Below are positions 27,893-36,495 of a stretch of 64,000 nucleotides of DNA, piece after piece. The DNA lies in assembly GCF_023555385.1 (NCBI RefSeq), contig NZ_JAJSED010000001.1, positions 1,054,001 through 1,118,000 on the forward strand. The letters are read 5' to 3'. The notes beneath the pieces were generated by a model, which was not told where the DNA came from, made no database searches, and saw only the letters and a list, made by a program, of their open reading frames with translations. The DNA is from Guyparkeria hydrothermalis. GTDB taxonomy: Bacteria; Pseudomonadota; Gammaproteobacteria; Halothiobacillales; Halothiobacillaceae. A program made the position numbers and the translations under genes. The number at the start of each line of letters is the position of its first letter. Positions within the stretch are counted from its first letter, which is position 1.

Positions 27893-28627
27893 TCACACTC
27901 GGCCAAAGGGATCATAAGAACTACGGCCCAACTCCGAATCTTTTAATCCCCAAAAAGGTGACAGGTGGGCCATATGCGCCTTAGCCTCTGAGCCGATTCG
28001 CCCTATCGTGTACAGCCTAGCCAACGACCGAGCAAACCTTTCTCCGATGACGACCATCTCTGAGTTAAGTTCGCGATAAATATTCCGAGAAGCTGGATTC
28101 TCATCCATCTCTTGAACTAGATCATCCCTAGATAAAAATATGCTTGTTTCGATTGCCTCCCATTCCCTCTCTGGTGGCAAAGAGTCAGGATCTTTTCCCA
28201 ACACAACGTCCACATGGTAGTACCTGGCCGACTTCCCAAAACGAGTAAGCGCTTCAAGAAACGAGAGAAATCTATCACTCTCAAGGTAATCCCAATCTTC
28301 CTTGGCAACAGGGATGTGCCCCACATAACCTGGGAGGAAGCATTTCTTTTTTACGAGCTCCAAAAGAAAGGTTAGATCATGACCGTTACGACCCACTGGA
28401 ATTTCTTTTATTCCTGGAAACCTTCCCTCAGTCTCTAAAAACCGAAAGCTCAAAGTAACCTTCATCAACCGCTCGAAACCTGAAGCCAACGTCAACAAAG
28501 GAAGATGGTAAAAATCATTTCCACCATGCAAAGACTGGACTTGACCAAGCCCTGCCTTAATCAGCCTCGCTGAAGTTATCAGCTCCTGATTAACAGATAG
28601 TTTCTGCTGGATCGTAACTCGCGCCAT
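27893..28627 (-). CDS. AT-richer accessory gene, unknown function (possible HEPN-like fold)
   Basis: A 244-residue protein whose base composition and codon use are clearly more AT-rich than the flanking genes, a sign of recent transfer. It is mostly helical. A segment with FERLMKVTLSFRF and then NGHDLTFLLELVKKK resembles the helix pair and HDL element of HEPN-type proteins, but the RNase motif R-x4-6-H is not seen, so this is a weak suggestion. No signal peptide or membrane helix. It sits alone between the inverted repeat and dnaE. Confidence 0.6.
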   Translation of the reverse strand: MARVTIQQKLSVNQELITSARLIKAGLGQVQSLHGGNDFYHLPLLTLASGFERLMKVTLSFRFLETEGRFPGIKEIPVGRNGHDLTFLLELVKKKCFLPGYVGHIPVAKEDWDYLESDRFLSFLEALTRFGKSARYYHVDVVLGKDPDSLPPEREWEAIETSIFLSRDDLVQEMDENPASRNIYRELNSEMVVIGERFARSLARLYTIGRIGSEAKAHMAHLSPFWGLKDSELGRSSYDPFGRV

Positions 28628-28734
28628 GAAAGAAACTCACCCCAAAGGATACTTCACGAGAGCAATGTCATGCCTCATATACCCCCTGAGGCGAGACGAC
28701 TTACTCGATACAGTTAAGGTGACTAGCGGGTTAT

Positions 28735-31700
28735 TTACGAGCCGTTTCGTCCGGGATAGTAAGCCGCTGCCCTGGTAACGGTATCCAACTCCTCCAACCG
28801 CTCCATCAACGTAGCCTCCGGCGCCACCCGCCACTCGTCGGATAACCGGAACGCCCCCCGCCCCAATTCACTCTGCACCTCGACAATCACCGGCAACCCC
28901 TCCACCTCGCGGAACGGCTCGATAATATCCAGCATCCGCTCGGTCGCCTCGATGCCGCAGTCGGGGGTGAGCGCGATCGTGACGCACTGTGCGAAGCGCG
29001 CCCGCGCCTCGCCGAGGGTATAGAGCCGCTTGTGACGGATGCGCAGGTTGCCATTGAAGGAATCGAAGGAGACGTCGCCTTCGACGATCACCAGCTGGTC
29101 ACGGGCGACCCGGTCGGCCAGCACCTCGATGTCGTCGCCCACCAGCCGCATCTCGCCGCGGCCGCGACCATCGTCGAGGGTGATGAACAGCTGCTTGTCA
29201 CCGCTCTGGGTGCGCATGGTGCGCTCGGCGACGCACAGCCCGGCCACCACCGCCGGCGTGCCGCGGACGAAGCCGCCACCGGCTGCCGCCGCGGCGGACT
29301 CGGCCTTGTCGGTGAGGGTATCGAGACGGCCGGTGATGAAGCGGGTCAGTTCGTCGAGGTACTGGTTGATCGGGTGGCCGGTCAGGTACAGCCCGAGCAT
29401 GTTCTTCTCGAGGCGCAGGCGCTCGTCGTCGGACCATTCGGGCAGCGGCTTGATCGGGCTGGCGACCGCCGTCTCCGGCTCGTCCATGCCACCGAACAGG
29501 TCGCTCATGCCAGCCTCGGCGGCGGTGGCGACCTGGCTGGCCGCCTTCATCGCCTCGGGGATGTGGGCGTGCAATGCCGCGCGTGACGGGCCCAGCTCGT
29601 CCAGGGCCCCGGCGCAGACCATCGCTTCGAGCACGCGCTTGTTGAGCGTGCCGGCACCGACGCGCTGGCAGAACTCGTTCATGTCGGCGAACGGGCCGTT
29701 CTCGGCGCGCTCCTCGACGATGCGCTGGATGACGCCCTCGCCCACCCCGCGGATCGCGCCGAGGCCGTAGACGATCTCGCGCTCGCCGCCGGCGGTGAAG
29801 CGGTAGGCGCAGCGCTGCACCGACGGCGGCACCACGTCGAGCTCCATGCGCCGGCACTCCTCGATCAGACCGACCACCTTGTCGGTGTTGTCCATGTCCG
29901 CGGACAGGACGGCGGCCATGAAGTACGCCGGGTAGTGGGCCTTGAGCCAGGCCGTCTGGTAGGCGACCAGCGCGTAGGCGGCCGAGTGCGACTTGTTGAA
30001 GCCGTAGCCGGCGAACTTCTCCACCAAGTCGAAGATGTAGCCCGCCTCGTCGACGTCCACCCCCTTCTCCTTGGCGCCGTCGAGGAAGATCTGGCGCTGC
30101 TTGGCCATCTCCTCGACCTTCTTCTTGCCCATCGCCCGGCGCAGCAGGTCCGCGCCGCCCAGGGTGTAGCCGGCCAGGATCTGCGCGATCTGCATGACCT
30201 GCTCCTGGTAGACGATCACCCCGTAGGTGGGTTTCAACACCTCCTCGAGCCACGGGTGGAGGTACTCGACCTGCTGCTCGCCCTTCTTGCGCAGGATGAA
30301 GTCGTCGACCATGCCCGAGTCGAGCGGACCCGGGCGGAACAGGGCCACCAGGGCGATGATTTCCTCGAAGTTGTCCGGCTGGAGCTTCTTGATCAGGCCT
30401 TTCATGCCCTTGGATTCGAGCTGGAACACCGCGGTGGTCTCGCAGCGTTTCAGGAGCTCGAAACTCTTGGGGTCGTCCATCGGGATGGCCGAGATGTCGA
30501 TCGGCTCCTCGCCCGCCTTCTCGCGCGTGGCGTTGATGGCCTTGAGCGCCCAGTCGATGATGGTGAGGTTCCGGAGGCCCAGGAAGTCGAACTTGACCAG
30601 CCCCACGGCCTCGACGTCGTCCTTGTCGAGCTGCGAGGCCGGCGAGGCGTGGTTCGCCTCGCAGAACATCGGCGTGAAGTCGGTAAGCTTGGAGGGCGCG
30701 ATCAGGACACCACCGGCGTGCTTGCCCACCGAGCGCGGCAGGCCCTGCAGGGCACGGCCCATGTCGATGATGGCCTGAACTTCCTCGTCGCGGTCGTAGA
30801 AGTCCTTGAGATCGGCCGAGTAGCGCTCCGGCTCCTTCTGACTCTTCTCGGTGCGCCCGAGGGCATCGTCGAGCGAGACGTCCATGCCCGGCTTGAACGG
30901 GATCAGCTTGGCGATGCGGTCGACGAAGCCGTAGGGGTAGCCCAGCACCCGGCCGACATCGCGCACCACCGCCTTGGCGGCCATGGTGCCGTGGGTGGCG
31001 ATCTGCGAGACGGCGTCGCGGCCGTACTGCTCGGCGACGTAGTCGATCACCCGGTCGCGGCCTTCCATGCAGAAGTCGATATCGAAGTCGGGCATCGAGA
31101 CCCGTTCGGGGTTGAGGAACCGCTCGAACAGCAGGTCGTAGGCCATCGGGTCGATGTCGGTGATCAGCAATGCCCATGCGACGATCGAGCCGGCGCCCGA
31201 GCCCCGCCCCGGCCCGACCGGGATGTCCTGACGCTTGGCCCACTGGATGAAGTCCGCGACGATCAGGAAGTAGCCGGGGAAGCCCATCTGGATGATGACG
31301 TCCAGCTCGCGCTCGAGGCGTTCGCGGTAGGTCTGATGATCGGTTTCCGGCACCCGCTCGAGACGCCCTTCCAGCCCCTGCTTGGAGAGCTCACGCAGGT
31401 AGTCGGATTCCGACTGCCCTGCGGGGGTCGGGAAGTTGGGCAGGAAGTTCTCGCCCAGCTTCAGCGTGACGTTGCAGCGCTCGGCGATGGCGAGGCTGTT
31501 GTCGATCGCCTCGGGGATGTCGGCGAACAACTCGCGCATCTCGTTCGCCGTTCGCAGGTACTGGCGATCGGAGTAGTCGCGCGGGCGGCGCGGGTCCTCG
31601 AGCGTGCGGCCCTGGTTGATGCAGACGCGCACCTCGTGGGCGTCGAAGTCCGTCTGGTCGAGAAAGCGCACGTCGTTGCTGGCAACGACCGGCAGATCCT

Positions 31701-32262
31701 TCGCGATGGCCAGATCCACCGCCGACTCGATGAACGCGCCCTCGTTGACGCGGTTGGTGCGCGTGAGCTCGAGATACAGCCGGTCGGGGAAGCGCTGCGT
31801 CCAGAATGCGAGCGCCTCGTCGACCACGTGATCGAGCCCGTGGACCAGCCCGCGGCCGAGATCGCTGTCCACGCCGATCAGCGCGATCAGCCCGTCGGTC
31901 TTCTCGGGCGTGAGCCAGTCGCGGTTCAGGCAGGGCTTGTCGTCGTGCTGGCCCTCGCAGTAGGCCTGCGAGAGCAGTTCGGTGAGATGCAGGAAGCCGG
32001 CGTCGTTCTGCGCGAGCAGCACCACGCGCAACGGCGGGGTCTGGGCGTTCTCGTAGACGAAGCAGTCGGCGCCGAAGATCGGCTTGATGCCGGCACCAAG
32101 GGCGGCCTTGTAGAACTTCACCATCGCGAACAGGTTGCCCTGGTCGGTCAGGGCGATGGCGGGCATGCCGCGTTCCTTGGCCTGCTTGACGGCGTCCTTG
32201 ACGCGCAGGGTGCCGTCGATCAGCGAGTACTCGCTGTGCACGTGGAGGTGGACGAAGCTCAT
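28735..32262 (-). CDS. dnaE: DNA polymerase III alpha subunit
   Basis: A 1175-residue DnaE1-type replicative polymerase. The N-terminal PHP domain begins FVHLHVHSEYSLIDGTLRVKD; the palm has PDFDIDFC with catalytic Asp residues; then come the thumb, fingers (AMGKKKVEEMAKQR), HhH and OB domains near the C-terminus (VVAGLCVAERTMRTQSG). E. coli DnaE is 1160 residues. Its ATG overlaps the stop of the upstream DUF455 gene (ATGA), so it is the third gene of an overlapping chain, an unusual setting for dnaE compared with the lpxB-rnhB-dnaE-accA cluster of enterics. Confidence 0.98.
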   Translation of the reverse strand: MSFVHLHVHSEYSLIDGTLRVKDAVKQAKERGMPAIALTDQGNLFAMVKFYKAALGAGIKPIFGADCFVYENAQTPPLRVVLLAQNDAGFLHLTELLSQAYCEGQHDDKPCLNRDWLTPEKTDGLIALIGVDSDLGRGLVHGLDHVVDEALAFWTQRFPDRLYLELTRTNRVNEGAFIESAVDLAIAKDLPVVASNDVRFLDQTDFDAHEVRVCINQGRTLEDPRRPRDYSDRQYLRTANEMRELFADIPEAIDNSLAIAERCNVTLKLGENFLPNFPTPAGQSESDYLRELSKQGLEGRLERVPETDHQTYRERLERELDVIIQMGFPGYFLIVADFIQWAKRQDIPVGPGRGSGAGSIVAWALLITDIDPMAYDLLFERFLNPERVSMPDFDIDFCMEGRDRVIDYVAEQYGRDAVSQIATHGTMAAKAVVRDVGRVLGYPYGFVDRIAKLIPFKPGMDVSLDDALGRTEKSQKEPERYSADLKDFYDRDEEVQAIIDMGRALQGLPRSVGKHAGGVLIAPSKLTDFTPMFCEANHASPASQLDKDDVEAVGLVKFDFLGLRNLTIIDWALKAINATREKAGEEPIDISAIPMDDPKSFELLKRCETTAVFQLESKGMKGLIKKLQPDNFEEIIALVALFRPGPLDSGMVDDFILRKKGEQQVEYLHPWLEEVLKPTYGVIVYQEQVMQIAQILAGYTLGGADLLRRAMGKKKVEEMAKQRQIFLDGAKEKGVDVDEAGYIFDLVEKFAGYGFNKSHSAAYALVAYQTAWLKAHYPAYFMAAVLSADMDNTDKVVGLIEECRRMELDVVPPSVQRCAYRFTAGGEREIVYGLGAIRGVGEGVIQRIVEERAENGPFADMNEFCQRVGAGTLNKRVLEAMVCAGALDELGPSRAALHAHIPEAMKAASQVATAAEAGMSDLFGGMDEPETAVASPIKPLPEWSDDERLRLEKNMLGLYLTGHPINQYLDELTRFITGRLDTLTDKAESAAAAAGGGFVRGTPAVVAGLCVAERTMRTQSGDKQLFITLDDGRGRGEMRLVGDDIEVLADRVARDQLVIVEGDVSFDSFNGNLRIRHKRLYTLGEARARFAQCVTIALTPDCGIEATERMLDIIEPFREVEGLPVIVEVQSELGRGAFRLSDEWRVAPEATLMERLEELDTVTRAAAYYPGRNGS

Positions 32263-33095
32263 TTGCCCTCCAGCATGGCGAGTGTCTCGGCTTCCATGTC
32301 CTTGAGATCCTGCATCTCGCCGTCGGTGAAGCCGGCGGCCTTGCGGCCGACCTCGTCGTAGGGGCCGCGGATACGCCCGCTCATGTACTGCTGCAACAGC
32401 TCGCGGAAGGTCGCGCGCGGGTCGACGCCGCGCTGCTCGCAGGCATAGCGGAACCAGCGCGTGCCGATGTGGACGTGCTCGATTTCCTCGGTGTAGATGA
32501 CATCGAGGATCTCGATCAGCGGCTCGTCGTCGTACTGGGCGAGCTTGCGCTGGATGCCGGGGGTGACGTCCAGCCCGCGGGCCTCGAGCACGCGCGGGAT
32601 CAGCGCCATGCGCACCAGCACGTCATGCTCGGTGCCGTGCACAGTCTCCCACAGGCTCGCGTGCGCCGGGAACGCGCCGTACTGGTAGCCGCGCTCACGC
32701 AGGTAGGCGTCCAGCAACTCGAAGTGCTTGGCCTCGTCGCGCGCCACCGACAGCCAGTCGCGGTAGAAATCCGCCGGCATGGCATCGAAGCGGTAGCAGG
32801 CATCCAGGCCGATGTTCATGGCGTTGAACTCGATGTGCGCGAAGGAATGCGCCATCGATGCCCGGCCCTCGGGCGTGGCCGGGCCGCGCTTGGGCACGTC
32901 GCGCGGGGCGACCAGCTCGGGGCGCGACGGGCGGCCCGGATCGGGTATTGGTTCGACCGAGGACGGCGGCAGTGGCACCTGATCATCCGGCATGGCCATC
33001 GACTCGTCGTACAGGGCGCGCACGGCATCGGCCTTGGTGGCCGGGTCGTTGTCGCGCAGGGCCCGGCCGGCGCGCTCGCGAAGCGTGTCGGTCAT
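32259..33095 (-). CDS. DUF455 ferritin-like protein
   Basis: A 278-residue protein of the DUF455 family, which adopts a ferritin-like four-helix fold. Candidate di-iron ligands are in SMAHSFAHIEFNAMNIGLDA, ARDEAKHFELL and YTEEIEHVHIGTRWF, giving the E..ExxH pairs of di-iron carboxylate proteins. The biochemical role is unknown; similarity to MiaE-type hydroxylases has been noted for the fold. Both ends overlap neighbours: its ATG overlaps the ModE-like stop, and its stop overlaps the dnaE start. Confidence 0.9.
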   Translation of the reverse strand: MTDTLRERAGRALRDNDPATKADAVRALYDESMAMPDDQVPLPPSSVEPIPDPGRPSRPELVAPRDVPKRGPATPEGRASMAHSFAHIEFNAMNIGLDACYRFDAMPADFYRDWLSVARDEAKHFELLDAYLRERGYQYGAFPAHASLWETVHGTEHDVLVRMALIPRVLEARGLDVTPGIQRKLAQYDDEPLIEILDVIYTEEIEHVHIGTRWFRYACEQRGVDPRATFRELLQQYMSGRIRGPYDEVGRKAAGFTDGEMQDLKDMEAETLAMLEGK

Positions 33096-33478
33096 GCCTG
33101 CCCTCCCCGCTTGGCGGCCCGCTGGGCAAGGAATGCGCGCAGGTCATCCTCGAGTTCGCGGTAGCGGGCGATCGCCGCGCGGCCGGTCTCGGTGACCGTG
33201 GCGTGCCCGCCGCCCGCACCGCCGACCTCCTTGGCCACGTAGGGCTCGTCCTCGAGCTGGTTGACCTCCTGGATCAGCGACCAGGCGCGCTTGTAGCTCA
33301 TGCCGAGGGTGCGGGCGGCGTGGCTGATCGAACCGAGTTCGTCGATCGCCTCCATCAGGCGCACCTTGCCCACGCCGAGATAGTGCTCGCCGGCCTCGTC
33401 GATCAGCCACAGCCGGGCGTGAATCCCCGGTGCGTAGGCCTGGCCGGGAAGTCGATTCTGGCGGGATTTCTTGGGCAT
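33092..33478 (-). CDS. ModE-like winged-helix transcriptional regulator lacking the molybdate-binding domain
   Basis: A 128-residue protein matching the N-terminal DNA-binding domain of ModE: ARLWLIDEAGEHYLGVGKVRLMEAIDELGSISHAARTLGMSYKRAWSLIQEVN, followed by a GGAGGGHATVTETG wing. In full-length ModE two Mop domains follow and sense molybdate; here the protein ends soon after, so it must respond to another signal or act constitutively. It starts the chain ModE-like, DUF455, dnaE. No molybdate transport genes are nearby. Confidence 0.9.
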   Translation of the reverse strand: MPKKSRQNRLPGQAYAPGIHARLWLIDEAGEHYLGVGKVRLMEAIDELGSISHAARTLGMSYKRAWSLIQEVNQLEDEPYVAKEVGGAGGGHATVTETGRAAIARYRELEDDLRAFLAQRAAKRGGQA

Positions 33479-33587
33479 GCGCGATCGATCCGTGACGGGG
33501 CGTATGGGGGACTATCTCTGCGCGACATGATACCCGAGCGAGTCGCCCGGGTGGCAACCGGAACCGGAGGGGTTCAGGGCGGCTGCC

Positions 33588-34661
33588 TCAGCCGCGCCGG
33601 GTGTCGAGTGCGTCGCGGGTGGCCTCGCCGACGAAGATCAGGAGCACCAGCGTGCCGACCAGGACGAAGAAGGTCGAGACCGACAGCCACCAGGCATCGA
33701 TGTTCGCCTTGCCCTGCGAGAGCAGTTCGCCCAGCGACGGGGTGCTCGGCGGCACGCCCAGACCCAGAAAGTCGAGACTGGTCAACGCCAGCACCGCCCC
33801 GGAAATGCGAAACGGCAGGAAGGTGATCACCGGCGTCATCGCATTGGGCATCAAGTGGCGGAACATCAGCCGCGGGCCGGAGACCCCCAGCGCACGGGCG
33901 GCCCGGACGTAGTCGAGGTTGCGGCCCTTGAGGAACTCGGCGCGGACGTAGTCCGACAGCCCCATCCAGCCGAACAGGGCCAGCAGCGCGAGCAACAGCC
34001 CGATCGACGGCTCGAAGATCGAGGCGAAGATGATCAGCAGATACAACTCCGGCAACGCCGACCAGACCTCGATGAAGCGCTGGAACACCAAGTCGGTCTT
34101 GCCGCCGAGATAGCCCTGCACCGCGCCTGCCAGCACGCCGATGGCCGTGCCGATCACCGTCAGGGCGAGCGCGAACAGCACCGAGATGCGGAAGCCGTAG
34201 ATCAGCCGGGCGGCGACGTCGCGGCCGCGGTCGTCGGTACCCAGCAGGTGGCGGCTGTTGGGCGCGGCCGGATTGGGCGCCTCGTTGTAGTAGTCGATGG
34301 TATCGAAGGAGAACGGGATCGGCGCGCGCAGGGCCCAGCCGTTGCGGTCGATCAGTTCGATCACGTGCGGGTCGGTGTAATCCGCCGAGGTGGCGAAGTC
34401 GCCGCCGAAACGCGTCTCGGGGTAGTCGTTCCACAGCGGAAAGAGCAGCTCGCCCTGGTACTGGACCAGCAGCGGGCGGTCGTTGGCGATCAGCTCGGCA
34501 CCTAGGCTGAGGACGAACAGCGCCAGGAACACCCACAGGCTGATCCAGCCGCGGCGGTGGCGGCGAAAGCGCTTCCAGGCACGCGAGGCCGTCGAGATCT
34601 GCGTCTCGGCACCACTGCCCTTGGCGACCGCGGATTCGGCTCCGGCATCGACAATACTCAC
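33588..34661 (-). CDS. yejE: ABC transporter permease, microcin C/oligopeptide type (YejE)
   Basis: A 357-residue inner-membrane permease with an N-terminal helix (about 42-60), a long periplasmic loop (FGGDFATSADYTDP, HLLGTDDRGRDV) and five further helices. The EAA-type loop ARALGVSGPRLMFRHLMPN would dock an ATPase. These features match YejE, partner of YejB. Start is uncertain: GTG 34661 has GAGG five bases upstream, while GTG 34667 would overlap it. The start region lies inside an inverted repeat with sequence just after yejB. No ATPase gene (yejF) follows. Confidence 0.92.
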   Translation of the reverse strand: MSIVDAGAESAVAKGSGAETQISTASRAWKRFRRHRRGWISLWVFLALFVLSLGAELIANDRPLLVQYQGELLFPLWNDYPETRFGGDFATSADYTDPHVIELIDRNGWALRAPIPFSFDTIDYYNEAPNPAAPNSRHLLGTDDRGRDVAARLIYGFRISVLFALALTVIGTAIGVLAGAVQGYLGGKTDLVFQRFIEVWSALPELYLLIIFASIFEPSIGLLLALLALFGWMGLSDYVRAEFLKGRNLDYVRAARALGVSGPRLMFRHLMPNAMTPVITFLPFRISGAVLALTSLDFLGLGVPPSTPSLGELLSQGKANIDAWWLSVSTFFVLVGTLVLLIFVGEATRDALDTRRG

Positions 34662-34662
34662 A

Positions 34663-34802
34663 GGCACCTCGCAAAAACGTCACGAGCCGCCCGAGTGCAA
34701 GGAGCCGCACAGCGAGCGACGAGACATATCGAACGGATAGGCGAGGAGCAAGCGAGCACGCGACGCCGCAATCGGGTGGCGCAGTAGTTTTTGCGTGGTG
34801 CC
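34663..34802. repeat. 16-bp inverted repeat flanking the yejB-yejE gap
   Basis: GGCACCTCGCAAAAAC (34663-34678) and GTTTTTGCGTGGTGCC (34787-34802) are complementary with one mismatch and enclose 108 bp. In the transcript the yejE-proximal arm contains the GAGG site just upstream of the yejE start. The element may be a small MITE-like repeat or a translation-control stem; neither is proven. Confidence 0.6.
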
Positions 34803-34806
34803 GTCA

Positions 34807-35865
34807 TTAGCGCACCGCCTCGAAGTGTATGCGTGGATCAACCCAGACGTAGACCAGGTCGGAGAGCAGCTTGCCGAACAGGCCGATCAGGCTGAAGACG
34901 TACAGCGTGCCGAGCACAACCGGGTAGTCGCGCTGCAGCACGGCGTTGTAGGACAACAGCCCCAGCCCGTCGAGCGAGAAGATGGTCTCGATCAGCAGGC
35001 TGCCGGTGAAGAACGCGCCGATGAACGCCGCCGGAAAGCCGGTGATGATCGGGATCAGCGCGTTGCGGAAGACATGGCGGTAGAGCACCGTGCGCTCGGC
35101 CAGCCCCTTGGCGCGGGCGGTCAGCACGTACTGCTTTCGTATCTCCTCGAGGAAGCTGTTCTTGGTCAGCATGGTCATCACGGCGAAGTTGCCCACCACC
35201 ATCGCGGTGATCGGCAGTGCCAGGTGCCAGAAATAGTCGACGATCTTCCCCATCAACGAGAGCTGTTCGAAGTTGTCCGAGGTCAGCCCGCGCAGCGGGA
35301 ACCACTGCACGAAGCTGCCGCCGCCGAACAGCACCAGCAATACGAGACCCAGCACGAAACCGGGAATCGCGTAGCCGACCAGGATCACGGTCGAGGTGAT
35401 CGAGTCGAACTTGGTGCCATCACGCACCGCCTTGGCCACCCCGAGCGGGATGGAGACAAGATAGGTGAGTAGGAAGGTCCACACCCCGAGACTGATCGAC
35501 ACCGGCAGCTTCTCGACGATCAGCTCGCCTACCGAGCGCTGGTAGAAGTACGACTCGCCGAGATCAAAGGTGAGGTAGTTACCGAGCATGTCGCCGAAGC
35601 GCTTCCAGGCCGGCTGGTCGAAGCCGTAGAACTCGCGGAACTGCTCGATCTGCTCCTCGCCCAGGCCCTGTTCGCCGCGGTAGAGCCCGCCGGTGAACTG
35701 GCCGCCCGATTCGGCCGCCGCGCCCTGCGTGCCCCCTTTCAGCTGCATCATCAGCTGTTCGACCGGCCCGCCGGGAACGAACTGGATCACGGCGAACGAG
35801 ATCAGGAGGATGCCGAACAGCGTCGGTATCATCAGCGCCAGGCGCTTGGCGATATAGGCGCCCAT
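34807..35865 (-). CDS. yejB: ABC transporter permease, microcin C/oligopeptide type (YejB)
   Basis: A 352-residue permease starting MGAYIAKRLALMIPTLFGILLISFAV, the typical first helix of DppB/YejB proteins. Six membrane helices are expected, with the ATPase-contact loop LTARAKGLAERTVLYRHVFRNALIP. The insert RGEQGLGEEQIEQFREFYGFD between helices 1 and 2 is characteristic of YejB. Its ATG directly abuts the lipoprotein gene's TAG, giving tight translational coupling. Confidence 0.94.
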   Translation of the reverse strand: MGAYIAKRLALMIPTLFGILLISFAVIQFVPGGPVEQLMMQLKGGTQGAAAESGGQFTGGLYRGEQGLGEEQIEQFREFYGFDQPAWKRFGDMLGNYLTFDLGESYFYQRSVGELIVEKLPVSISLGVWTFLLTYLVSIPLGVAKAVRDGTKFDSITSTVILVGYAIPGFVLGLVLLVLFGGGSFVQWFPLRGLTSDNFEQLSLMGKIVDYFWHLALPITAMVVGNFAVMTMLTKNSFLEEIRKQYVLTARAKGLAERTVLYRHVFRNALIPIITGFPAAFIGAFFTGSLLIETIFSLDGLGLLSYNAVLQRDYPVVLGTLYVFSLIGLFGKLLSDLVYVWVDPRIHFEAVR

Positions 35866-36495
35866 CTAGTCGCCGCCTCCCGGCGTCTCGGCGGGCTTCT
35901 CCGGCGGGCGCGATTCCTGCGCCTCGCCCTCGCAATTCTCGACGCAGACCACCCGGCGCTCGACCTGCCCGCCGCAACCGACGTAGCACTGGTCGAATGT
36001 GTCCTGGCAGCCGCAGTCGGCGTTGCATTCCTCGTTGATGATCTGTTCGCGGATGCCGGCACGCCCAGGTGCCACCGGCGGCACAGGCGGATCTTCGAAG
36101 TACGGGTGGTCTATGTACCAGAACGGATCGGGGTAGCTACGGAAGAACGGCGCGCGGTGAGCGCTGAAACTCAACCGGCGGTCGAGCTGGTAGAACTTGC
36201 GTTCGCGCATGTAGACCTGGCGCTCGGACTCGTACTGCCGCAGGGCCTGGTCGAAAGCGGCATCCACCGTCGGCTGGATGTTCGCGATGCACGACTCGCG
36301 CTGCGACTGGCAGTCGGCCTGACAGGCTTTCTGCTCGGTCTGGCAGCCCTGTATGCAGCTCTTGCCTTCCTCGCCGGTCGGCGGCACGTAGCGCACCTCG
36401 GTGGCATAACGCGGGCCTGCACAGCCGGCCAGCAGAACGGCCGCTGCAAGCATGAAGGCCGAGCCGGCCGTGATCGATCGGATCGGGATTCTCAT
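35866..36495 (-). CDS. cysteine-rich lipoprotein embedded in the yej operon
   Basis: A 209-residue protein with a lipoprotein signal and lipobox LLAGC (Cys25). The mature part has 12 further cysteines in two clusters: CIQGCQ..ACQADC..C near residues 45-70, and C.ADCGC..C..GC..VCVENC near 155-190. A Pro/Tyr/Phe-rich segment separates them. Such spacing suggests disulfide-knotted or metal-binding knobs in the periplasm. ATG 36495 (GGAGGG 8 nt upstream) overlaps the yejA stop; GTG 36498 is an alternative. It is not part of the standard yejABEF set. No family is recognised. Confidence 0.75.
   Translation of the reverse strand: MRIPIRSITAGSAFMLAAAVLLAGCAGPRYATEVRYVPPTGEEGKSCIQGCQTEQKACQADCQSQRESCIANIQPTVDAAFDQALRQYESERQVYMRERKFYQLDRRLSFSAHRAPFFRSYPDPFWYIDHPYFEDPPVPPVAPGRAGIREQIINEECNADCGCQDTFDQCYVGCGGQVERRVVCVENCEGEAQESRPPEKPAETPGGGD

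Noticed and set aside
29935-32361. 808-codon + strand frame
   Set aside because: Antisense shadow of dnaE with the same low-complexity composition.
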